A DNA stretch of 64,000 nt. Origin: Blastomussa wellsi. Taxonomy: Eukaryota > Cnidaria > Anthozoa > Scleractinia > Plerogyridae. Both the position numbers and the translations under genes were made by a program. The notes under the pieces are model-generated. The model was not told the origin of the DNA. It did no database searches and worked only from the letters and a program-made list of their open reading frames with translations. This document shows positions 56,584-64,000 of the stretch, in pieces; the first letter of the stretch is position 1; every line of letters begins with the position of its first letter. Location: assembly GCA_947652115.1 (NCBI GenBank), contig OX393569.1, positions 7,889,106 to 7,953,105 on the forward strand. Reading direction: 5' to 3'.

Positions 56584-56989
56584 CTGCAAAAAGCTCGATA
56601 AAGCTGAAACTTTGGCATATTGCACAAGTCTACCTGAGGACTTAGCGTACAAATTTTAAACCAAATCAGTCAATCTTGTGAGGAGATTCGGCATTGTATC
56701 ATTGTAAGTATTGTATTGTAAATATTGTAAGTATTGTATGTAGTGCTTTTTGCATTGCAATTTAAAACAGTCCTTCTTTATACAGGCTGCAAAAAGCTCG
56801 ATAAAGCTGAAACTTTGGCATATTGCACAAGTCTACCTGAGGACTTAGCGTACAAATTTTAAACCAAATCAGTCAATCTTGTAAGGAGATTCGGCATTGT
56901 ATCATTGTAAGTATTGTATTGTAAATATTGTAAGTATTGTATGTAGTGCTTTTTGCAGTGCAATTTAAAACAGTCCTTCTTTATACAGG
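56584..56989 (+). repeat. 203-bp tandem duplication spanning a splice acceptor
   Basis: 56584-56786 and 56787-56989 are direct copies differing at two noticed positions (cttgtgagg/cttgtaagg and tgcattgc/tgcagtgc). Both copies end in cttctttatacagg, so the acceptor used for exon 3 exists twice. Confidence 0.93.
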
Positions 56990-57180
56990 TGAACTCGCCG
57001 ACTTCTACGACGTCGCAAGAAAAGCCGCTTCTGCTGCCGTCGCAGCGGTCAAGAAAGGCAGCAAAGAGATTCGTGACGCGCTCTTTAACACCATGATAGC
57101 ACTTCACTCGTCTGATGATATGATCGATGCGGCCGCAAGAGAAGTTTTAGGCAAGGTGATATCAAAGAGGTCGGTAGACG
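56989..57180 (+). CDS. Secreted helix-rich protein, exon 3
   Basis: Follows the acceptor ctttatacag (56988), phase 1. Encodes residues 108-171: ELADFYDVARKAASAAVAAV, KKGSKEIRDALFNTMIALHS, DDMIDAAAREVLGKV and SKRSVD. Strongly alpha-helical, Ala-rich and amphipathic, without cysteine. SKR-Ser is another dibasic site. The donor is gacg|gtaaga at 57181. An alternative donor gcaag|gtgat exists at 57154 but would break the phase. Confidence 0.75.
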
Positions 57181-57739
57181 GTAAGAGAAATTTGTGGGCC
57201 TATCTGCTGTTTTCCGGGCGAATTCTAAAGAATTTATCAAACAGGTTTCAGTCTGTCAAGATGGACGGCTGAAATAAAACTGGGATATGGTACTTATATA
57301 GGCGTATTTTTGGTGGGCACTGGTTGGCACCTAAGTACTTCGCAGAATGGTGGTGAGCTGACTAGTTACTGAGATACAGACAACAAAATGAAATTCGTAG
57401 CAAGAAACAATGAATAGAGGTTCTGGAAGAAGAAAAATAGGAACAACGACAACAACTTCATTTGTTCCTATGTTGTTCTTTGGCCATTCTTAATAAAATA
57501 TCATTCAGGGATTCTAGATTTAAAGTTCGCTCAGGGCAACCTGTTCCGGCCCCAGGGCGCTTTTTCAAAATCGCACTGCACTGGGATGAGGTTGTTCTCA
57601 GGGTCTGTGTGTGTGTGTTGGGGGCGGTGGGTTGGGGGAGGGGGCATATCCCTAGATTCCCCAGCAGCCAGCACACTCGGTGTCTCGGTACATGACTGGG
57701 CAAAAACCGACGTTGTCGTTGTTGTTTTTCCTGAGCTAG

Positions 57740-57892
57740 ACGCTGTAAACGATGCAATGGTCAAAGTTGCATCGGAGGTGACTGCATCCATGAAGAAAGC
57801 GGTGTTGACCGTCTTAGGTGGATTTAAGGACATGATGGACAACATGGAGATAAAAATGAAAACACTCCTGCAGGGCAAAGTGCCGCAAGTTG
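57740..57892 (+). CDS. Secreted helix-rich protein, exon 4
   Basis: The acceptor ttttcctgagctag (57739) is preceded by a T-rich tract. Encodes residues 172-222: DAVNDAMVKVASEVTASMKK, AVLTVLGGFKDMMDNMEIKM, KTLLQGKVPQV. Phase 1 on both sides. An upstream acceptor at 57664 is also in phase and would add 25 residues including five Val in a row; the shorter form is preferred. Donor gttg|gtacgt. Confidence 0.7.
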
Positions 57893-58238
57893 GTACGTTA
57901 CCATAAACAATAAAATGTTCACAGCCGCTCTATGTTTTCATCGCAAAATAACGGGCGCGAGCAAAAAGAAAAAAACAGTACGAAGCGCTAGTGGGTGGGG
58001 GTGGGGAGCGAGCGAAAGAAATTATTTTTTTGCTCCCCGCCCCCAGTTCTCTGGCGATTCATTCACCACGTTCACCGATCAAGGAAAATACGAAAAAATA
58101 GCGGACTGTGAACAGTCTACATAAACAAGCATAATTTTAACTTCATTTGATTCTATTTAGTAGTTTTACTTTCCTCCACTTCATTTTAAATTGGATGTGC
58201 AAATTAATTATTTGATATCAGATGATAAATATTCCTGC

Positions 58239-58329
58239 TCTTCTTCTTGTTCTTCTTCTTCTTCTTCTTCTTCTTCTTCTTCTTCTTCTTCTTCTTCTTC
58301 TTCTTCTTCTTCTTCTTCTTCTTCTTCTT
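58239..58329 (+). repeat. CTT microsatellite in intron 4
   Basis: About 30 CTT units with one early tgt interruption, ending 40 bases before the exon 5 acceptor. A pure pyrimidine tract at this position could act in splicing. Confidence 0.95.
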
Positions 58330-58368
58330 GAGGCTTGACGACCAATTTATACTTCTCTCGTATTTCAG

Positions 58369-58545
58369 ACTTTTTTGATCCTAGCAAAGATCAGATAGCT
58401 GCCCTAGCTGACAGGGCTGCAAAGAAGCTGGTGGATTATTACGACACTTTGGCTATTCACGCTGTCAATGCCGCCATCATCGATGTGAATGAACTTCTGA
58501 AGGCTTTCTACGCCATTGGGAGGTCCACTAAAAAGGACATGAATG
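58369..58545 (+). CDS. Secreted helix-rich protein, exon 5
   Basis: The acceptor tcgtatttcag (58368), phase 1. Encodes residues 223-281: DFFDPSKDQIAALADRAAKK, LVDYYDTLAIHAVNAAIIDV, NELLKAFYAIGRSTKKDMN. Its layout parallels exon 3 (DFYD versus DFFD, Ala-rich helix, then a Lys-rich end), so the exons may be internal duplicates. The donor is gaatg|gtaagg. Confidence 0.78.
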
Positions 58546-58714
58546 GTAAGGTTGTGGAAAAAGCGTTATCTACTCCGGTTGATTTACTTCTCTTTGAGGT
58601 TGGGGTACGCGTGAATTTGAATGAAATATTTTAAGGCGTTTATTTTTGGAACACCAGATAATTGAACCTAACGTAGGAGCAGTGCACCCCAGATTTGTAG
58701 GGGACTGTTTGGGT

Positions 58715-58990
58715 GTCCATCTGCTATTTGTTTTGGTTTCGTTTTCATTTACATTAAAACTTCAATATTTCTCATTTCCCTAAATTTTAATAATCCTTTG
58801 AGAGAAAAATATATTCAGGAATTACTTGAAATGAGAACGCATCAAACCTATGTAAGCGGCGGAAGTTTTCAGGAGTACCCTCACTTTTCACAGTAATAGA
58901 AAAGACAGTTCTGGCAATTTGGCCAAATTAAAAAGTCGCGCTTTTTACCGTTGGTCTCTGAGTCGACGCTACAGATTATAATGTCATATT
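58715..58990 (+). repeat. Interspersed repeat, copy 2 (copy 1 at 32755-33130)
   Basis: Lies in intron 5. Shares ctatttgttttggttt, tcaatatttctcatttccct, gagtcgacgctacagattat with copy 1. Confidence 0.7.
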
Positions 58991-59208
58991 GTATAATGAT
59001 ATCGAACAGAACCCTAAAAATCCAAGGTTAATAGATTCGTTTGCGACACAACTTGTCAAAAGACAAGCAGTTGTATGATTAGAGGATAGAAAAATGTGAG
59101 CATAGCTTAGTCAAGTAAACTGATGTTTTCACTTCAATATTTTGCGCTGAAATCGAAGGTTTATGTGTGTCCGTCGATAATCAGAGTACTATCAAATACT
59201 TTTCACAG

Positions 59209-59387
59209 CATTCCGCACCGTACAAAGCGTGGTGGAAAAAGAAAGTCAGGCTATTAAAGATGCCATTCAATTGGAAGAAGCTAACCCGGAAGAAAAAGTT
59301 GCACTCGCCATGAAAAATGCCGCTGACCAGATGGTGTTGGATTACAAAGATCTTGTCGAGATTGTCAACAGGAAAAATCCGGCATAA
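59209..59387 (+). CDS. Secreted helix-rich protein, exon 6 (stop)
   Basis: The acceptor acttttcacag (59208), phase 1. Encodes residues 282-340: FRTVQSVVEKESQAIKDAIQ, LEEANPEEKVALAMKNAADQ, MVLDYKDLVEIVNRKNPA, then TAA at 59385-59387. Again helical and Ala/Lys/Glu-rich. ATTAAA at 59493 is a likely poly(A) signal. Exons 3 to 6 each code one helical module with phase-1 borders, which permits exon duplication. Confidence 0.78.
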
Positions 59388-59492
59388 AAATCACCAAAAA
59401 TACTCCATAGTTAGCGAATCGTAGATAAAGGAGCGTTCATAGGTAAAAGACCCTCGATTCAAAGTGACTGTGTAACCAAACACTGTTTAGAG

Positions 59493-59498
59493 ATTAAA
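59493..59498 (+). terminator. Variant poly(A) signal for the secreted-protein gene
   Basis: ATTAAA about 105 bases after the TAA. Confidence 0.45.
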
Positions 59499-59600
59499 AA
59501 TCAATACAGTTATATTACTGTAATCTTTTGCTTCATACTTTCTACTCCTTTCGCTCTAAGGTATTAAAAGAGTAGGGAGGAAGGGCATGATCGCAGGTTA

Positions 59601-60208
59601 CGCCGCTTGTCCCTCTTAGCCGGCTGGGCCTATGCACGACGAACAAGTGGCTCTGGAGACACATGATTTGATTGGCTGAAATCTAACAAAGAGAGTTCAA
59701 TCTAAGGCAATTTCCAGTCCGTACTGCGCAGTCTCGGGATTTGTTTAAAGTTCTGTTTCGAATTCATTGAGACGTTACACCTCGGTAACTATGTACATGA
59801 AGGTTTTGAGTCCGCCATTACGGGTCGTTTCGTTTGGGAGTTCTCGATGAGCTGAAACGACGGTTCGGAATATCGTCAAGGTTTGTCTACTCTTTATTAT
59901 TGTTTTGCAAGGATATCGGATGTTAATAAAGAAAAAAGCAAGTTTTTAGTCGTAATTGTCATTTTGGCTTGTTTAAATTTCATCGTGTGAGGCTTGATAA
60001 ACATTGTAGGCGGAGATCGCACAGTACGAACTGGAAATGGCCTTTAAACTTTCTTACAATAAAGGGATTTTAAAACGCGCGGTTGATGTGATTTGACTCC
60101 ATTTGTTAGATTCTAACGAATCAAATCATGTGTCCCACTTGTTCCTCATGGACAGGCCCAGTCGCCCAGCCGGCTAAGAGGGACAAGCGGCCCTGGGCAC
60201 AAGAATGG
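59601..60208. mobile_element. MITE with a nested element, about 608 bp
   Basis: The left arm gccgcttgtccctcttagcc, cacatgatttgattggct mirrors the right arm gaatcaaatcatgtgtccca, ggctaagagggacaagcggc. Inside, 59704-60048 is a second inverted repeat (ggcaatttccagtccgtact / gtacgaactggaaatggcc), and its left portion is the repeat also seen at 5045-5290. Confidence 0.8.
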
Positions 60209-60436
60209 TGTTGTGTCAAATCATTTGTTTTGACTCGCCAGAAAAAATGACATAGCATAATCCGTTATTTGCAAAATATTTCCTAGCGGTAATTTTGTTA
60301 GGGTAGCACTCCTCATAGTTTCAAAAGTCATGAAGAAACTCCGCTAAAAATCTCTCATGAAGAAAGTCAAAGAAAAACTGCTACAAACTGTTGCAGAAGT
60401 CTAGAGAAATTTCCAGCCAGTGAAGGTTTGATGATA

Positions 60437-60496
60437 GCGAGCTGAAACATCTTGAAATATCTTGAAGCGAGCTGAAACATCTTGAAATATCTTGAA
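60437..60496 (+). repeat. 30-bp tandem duplication
   Basis: Two identical copies of gcgagctgaaacatcttgaa plus atatcttgaa. Confidence 0.9.
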
Positions 60497-60796
60497 AACT
60501 TTCATGGTTTCAATTTATGAAGTTCCCGTTTTGGAAAAATGAAAATAAGCTGGTGTGATTTTCTGAAATGGGACATTGACTGCTTACAGTCGGCCATAGT
60601 TCACCACTAAAGTTTCTCCGATTCTGATTTGTTTGAATTGATCACGTGACGTGATAGTGTTTAGCCGCGGAGAGACACTATCAGCCATAGTGCGCAGCCG
60701 AGGAAAACACCCAGATGGCTAGTACTGTCTGCAGCGGTTCGGAGGGGAGGGAAACAGACAGATAGGCAGAGAGTTGGTCCAAAGCACACCGACATT

Positions 60797-60842
60797 TGCT
60801 GAGCTTGCAACAGCCGTGGTCACTGGGCCTGTAGCTGTCTGA
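60797..60842 (+). pseudogene. Gypsy gag zinc knuckle (broken)
   Basis: One frame reads Cys-stop-Ala-Cys-Asn-Ser-Arg-Gly-His-Trp-Ala-Cys-Ser-Cys, matching the C-x2-C-x4-H-x4-C knuckle except for the stop. Confidence 0.45.
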
Positions 60843-60885
60843 CTTTAAACGAGAACGAGACTGGCCCAGAACCCCGACACCAGCC

Positions 60886-61134
60886 TTGAAAACTAGTAAA
60901 GGGGTCAATTACAAGACCGTCCTCAGAAAGAGCCCATTATTAATACTGTCCACAAAGTTAAGGCTGCAAGCAGGAAGAGTTGAGGGGGCTTTGAATAAAG
61001 AGAGGTCAATCTTCCTGGTTGATACTGGTGCAGAGGTGAGCCTGGTATCTCCCTGTACGCCCGGTTTTGTGATCAAGGACTCACAAGTGTCTCGTGTGTC
61101 GATTACTTACCAACCTATAGCTGTCACAGTTTGA
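60886..61134 (+). pseudogene. Gypsy aspartic protease fragment
   Basis: The frame contains IFLVDTGAEVSLVSP, the DTGA active-site motif of retropepsins with the usual hydrophobic strand before it. It stops at 61132-61134, soon after. Confidence 0.75.
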
Positions 61135-61218
61135 TGGGAATCACACGTTCTGCTTGAGCTAGGATGTGTTCAGATACAGTGGAATTTCATAGTGGTTGAT
61201 AACCTCAGGGAGTCTGTT

Positions 61219-61440
61219 TCAGGAGCATATTTTAGCATAGTTTACTGTTACTGGGCAAACACACAGTAACAGACGGAGATCACCTTCATCTTGAGGTGGC
61301 TTCAACTCTCGGATTATGTCCAACTTCTCTGGTTGAGGCTTTATACCATCTTTGTCAATGGCATGACCAAGGAACATGACTGACCGCGTGGCAAACTGGC
61401 ACATATTGCCGTTCCGCTTCATGGCCTCCTGAACAAACCA
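61219..61440 (-). pseudogene. Gypsy reverse-transcriptase fragment, reversed relative to its neighbours
   Basis: On the minus strand the frame reads CQFATRSVMFLGHAIDKDGI followed by KPQPEKLDIIRELKPPQDEG and LRLLL, the palm/thumb region (FLGH...GI..P.K) of Ty3/Gypsy RT. Protease and RNase H on either side are on the plus strand. Confidence 0.8.
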
Positions 61441-61559
61441 GAATGACAGTGCTTTCAAACATCTTAAAGGCATCATGTGCTCATCGGTGTCTTTGAAGCT
61501 TCCAGATAGACAGCAGGGACCGCGCAGGGGAGGGGTCTCCACTTTTAATTTATACGGTA

Positions 61560-62120
61560 TAAATGGCAATAACAAAGAAATTCATAAAATAGAGGGTAAC
61601 ATAAGGAACAAAGTTACTGAAAACATGAGGCCCGTAGGGAAGGGGGCTAGATAGGTGCGACCCCCCTTCCCTCCACAGGCTGCGGAGGTCCACGTTGTTT
61701 GTTGACCAACGATTTAAAAACAGTGAATTGATAAAATATATATGTACAGTATACTTCTCTTCGGATTTTCAACTTTATTTCCATTTTTTAATCTTTTTAA
61801 ATCGACAAAAAATCCAGTGTAAAGTTCAAAAGTTTGAGTAATGTCCACGTTTTTAAGCTCGCTTTTGCCTGCAATTTTTCATATCATACTGCCTTTAAAA
61901 CGCATGCAGTCTCAGACAACCTAATTTTCAAAATTTCCCGGGGACTCCACCTAAGGGGTCTCTCCGGAACCCTCTAGTGGCTCGCGACCCTGGCGCTCGT
62001 TTGGAAAAGCTCCTTGTTGGATCACACCCTCACCCAAAGTAAAGGCACCCAGCTTCCTTCCTCCCCCCTAACTTGGCTCACACGTTTCAGCCCCCCCCCC
62101 CCCCCACTAAATTCGGGCCT
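61560..62120. other. Sequence inserted between RT and RNase H pieces, no gene seen
   Basis: Contains a block around 61925-62010 (aaaatttcccggggactcca, ctggcgctcg) related in style to the GC-rich repeats at 2085 and 22175, and a C homopolymer at 62090-62105. Confidence 0.4.
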
Positions 62121-62129
62121 TGAGACAAG

Positions 62130-62442
62130 GAAGTCTTATTGTTTCTTGTGATGCTTCTGACGAGGCAGTTGGTTTTGTTCTAGAGCAGTCTACTGTCAGT
62201 GGGGTTAGAAGACCAGTGGCGTTCGGGGACCGAAAGCTAAACAACGCTGAATGCAATTATTCCACCACGAAAAAGAATGTCTTGCAATGATTGAAGCCCT
62301 GAAAGCCTATCGGCCATATTTGCTTGGATGCGAGTTTCATGTCCTCACTGATCAAGAGTCTCTGAAGTGGCTACTAACTCGAACCAAGGAACACAGTGGA
62401 CGGTTGTGGAAATGGGTTTTGAGTCCAGGGAGTGAAGACTGA
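62130..62442 (+). pseudogene. Gypsy RNase H fragment with a frameshift
   Basis: The first frame gives LIVSCDASDEAVGFVLEQ and PVAFGDRKLNNAECNYSTT. After a one-base shift near 62268 it continues KECLAMIEALKAYRPYLLGC, FHVLTDQESLKWLLT. This is the RT-proximal RNase H typical of Ty3/Gypsy. Confidence 0.8.
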
Positions 62443-62639
62443 TCTACAGCTAGGAAGCGATTGGTCCCTTGACTTTGTCAGAAGACAACAGGGTAGTTGC
62501 CCAACACTAAATCAAATCACGTCCTTGCTGGTGCATGTTTAAACAAATCACTCCAGAAATTGTGGATGACAAGGAGCTCAGGTTCTGCTCCAAGGAGATT
62601 TCAAACGTGAGGGTGAAAGAGGATGGCATCCTTAGGCCG

Positions 62640-63500
62640 GCACAGAGCTAGGCTAATTGCTATCCCTCGAAACATCGAGAGTTCTTCAGATGATGCATGA
62701 TGACGTGGGTCATTTCGGAACAACCAAGCCTACTGCAAGGGACAAAGAGAGATTTTTTTCTGGCCGTCGATGTCACTCGAAATAGAGGAATGGTCCAGAA
62801 ACTGTTTAGGAGAGAAAAAACTCGGTTCTTGCAATGAAAGCTCCACTTCAACCAATTATTACTCGCCGTCCATGCCAGGGGAAATATCCGCTGAGCTCCA
62901 AGGATATCGGTACTGTTTAGCCATTGTCGATCACTTCATGAAGTGGCTTGAACTGTACCCACTCAGGAACCAGAAGTCTGAGACCATTGCTATGAAGGTA
63001 TTTGATTGTTGGATTCCTCAACACGGTGTCCCTGAGCAAATACATCGTGATCAGGGGAACAACTTGACAGTTTAAATGATCCAGGAGATATGTTCTTTCT
63101 TTGAGATCTGGAATATACAGACGACAACGCTTCACCCTCAGTCTGACGGAGCATCTGAGCGAAGTATATAACAAGAGTGAATGGTATGCTAGCAAAGATT
63201 GTCCAGGAGAACCAAACCGGGAACTGGGATTTGTACATCCCATCCACATGCATGTCTGGCATACAATACTTCGGTTCACAGTGGTACTGGTTTCACTCCT
63301 AATTTCTTGGAGTTTGGTTGGGAACTTAGCTTACGGAGTAATTTGCACTAGCCACACTCCTACACACCTCATCCAGATAATCATTCCGATTACGCTACCC
63401 AGCTATAGACAACGCTAACCCAAGCTTTCAAGATTGCGAGAGATACTCTGAAAGTTTCGCATTACACTCAGAAGGCCTTCTACGTAGGAGACCGTGTTGG
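62640..63500 (+). pseudogene. Gypsy integrase remnant
   Basis: Pieces in order: MMHDDVGHFGTTKPTARDKE (integrase zinc-binding His pair), CLAIVDHFMKWLELYPL (first catalytic Asp), HGVPEQIHRDQGNNL (second catalytic Asp), TTLHPQSDGASERS (catalytic Glu region), then ARDTLKVSHYTQKAFYVGDRV (C-terminal domain). Several stops and shifts. Confidence 0.78.
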
Positions 63501-63937
63501 ATAAGAAAACTAGGAGAGGCAGGTGTATGAAACTGAATAGACCATGGACTGGCCCTTAGAAAGTTATCAAGCGTTTAAGTGAAGTGGTCTACAAGATCAG
63601 GTGGCGGCTGGGAGTTGCCCCAGGGTCAAACGGGGAGTCGTTTACTTCAATCTTTAACGAGGATTACGGCTGCATCATGTGAGCGAGATAGAACCTTCTT
63701 GTGTTTCACTTTCTTCCTCACCAAAAGGTTGTCCTGGTGTTATCGTTTTGAAAAATGACGTTTTACCAGGAGCAGATGTTGGAGCGCAAGCTGAGGATCC
63801 TGGGATTGTATAAGACTCTTTTCAATTAGAGCAAACCAGTTAGGCAGTCTCAAAGAGAAAGGCGCCCACCTGTCTGGACGTGGGACTATCGATTGGACAT
63901 TTAGTATACTAGTTGACAATTTCAGACCTTGTCCTCT

Positions 63938-63964
63938 CCAAGAAGGGGATAGTGTAGGAATGGC
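63938..63964 (+). promoter_or_regulatory. Polypurine tract and start of a probable 3' LTR
   Basis: ccaagaaggggatag followed by TGTAGGAATGG. A purine tract directly before TG is the expected LTR junction. The LTR runs off the window end, so it cannot be confirmed here. Confidence 0.5.
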
Positions 63965-64000
63965 ACCGGGTGTTTATTGGAGGTTACCAAGCGAGGCGTG

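Larger units (their letters stand above)
60770..63952 (+). mobile_element. Ty3/Gypsy retrotransposon remnant, rearranged
   Basis: Plus-strand pieces in the order gag zinc knuckle, protease, RNase H and integrase are recognisable, with a reverse-transcriptase piece on the opposite strand in between. Stops and frameshifts occur throughout. A polypurine tract (ccaagaaggggatag) at about 63938 is followed by tgtaggaatgg, the likely start of the 3' LTR, which leaves the window. The 5' LTR was not found. Confidence 0.8.

Overview
The window looks like nuclear DNA of an animal, most likely an anthozoan cnidarian such as a stony coral. The reasons are spliced genes with GT-AG introns, AT-rich intergenic DNA packed with foldback elements (MITEs), tRNA-headed SINEs, and BEL/Pao, Ty3/Gypsy, Penelope-like and LINE retroelements, together with a cytosolic carboxypeptidase gene of animal type. 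The organism call is inference from gene and repeat style; no marker gene fixes the species.

Layout. 0-3 kb: the terminal exon of an unrecognised gene, a 617-bp foldback element, and a small secreted cysteine-containing protein. 3.9-16.9 kb: AGBL4 (cytosolic carboxypeptidase 6) in two coding exons separated by an 11.3-kb intron. That intron holds a 16-17-bp minisatellite, and a 6.4-kb BEL/Pao LTR retrotransposon on the minus strand sits inside the minisatellite with a 5-bp target duplication and LTRs that differ at one base of 200. 17-26 kb: no convincing gene, but nested MITEs, SINE pieces, palindromes and several diverged copies of a roughly 1.4-kb unit. 26.7-27.3 kb: an intact minus-strand ORF of 184 codons without recognised relatives. 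28-36 kb: repeats and one possible terminal exon. 36.5-39.1 kb: an intronless BTB-BACK protein joined to a jacalin-like lectin domain and an Asp/Tyr-rich tail. 40-46.7 kb: an orphan Ser/Thr-rich ORF, four MITEs, SINEs and a LINE remnant. 46.8-48.1 kb: a two-exon minus-strand gene for a 149-residue secreted thrombospondin-1-like protein. 51.8-52.7 kb: a decayed Penelope-like element. 53.75-59.5 kb: a six-exon gene for a 340-residue secreted, helix-rich, dibasic-processed protein not recognised here. 59.6-60.2 kb: another MITE. 60.8-64 kb: a scrambled Ty3/Gypsy element whose reverse-transcriptase piece lies in reverse orientation.

The host genes are not an operon and share no evident pathway. 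AGBL4 acts on polyglutamate chains of tubulin in the cytosol. The BTB-BACK-jacalin protein is probably a cullin-3 adaptor. Three loci encode small secreted products. The most unusual items are the BTB-BACK-jacalin fusion, the six-exon secreted protein, a 203-bp tandem duplication that copies a splice acceptor in that gene, and the very young but already broken BEL element inside a minisatellite inside an intron.
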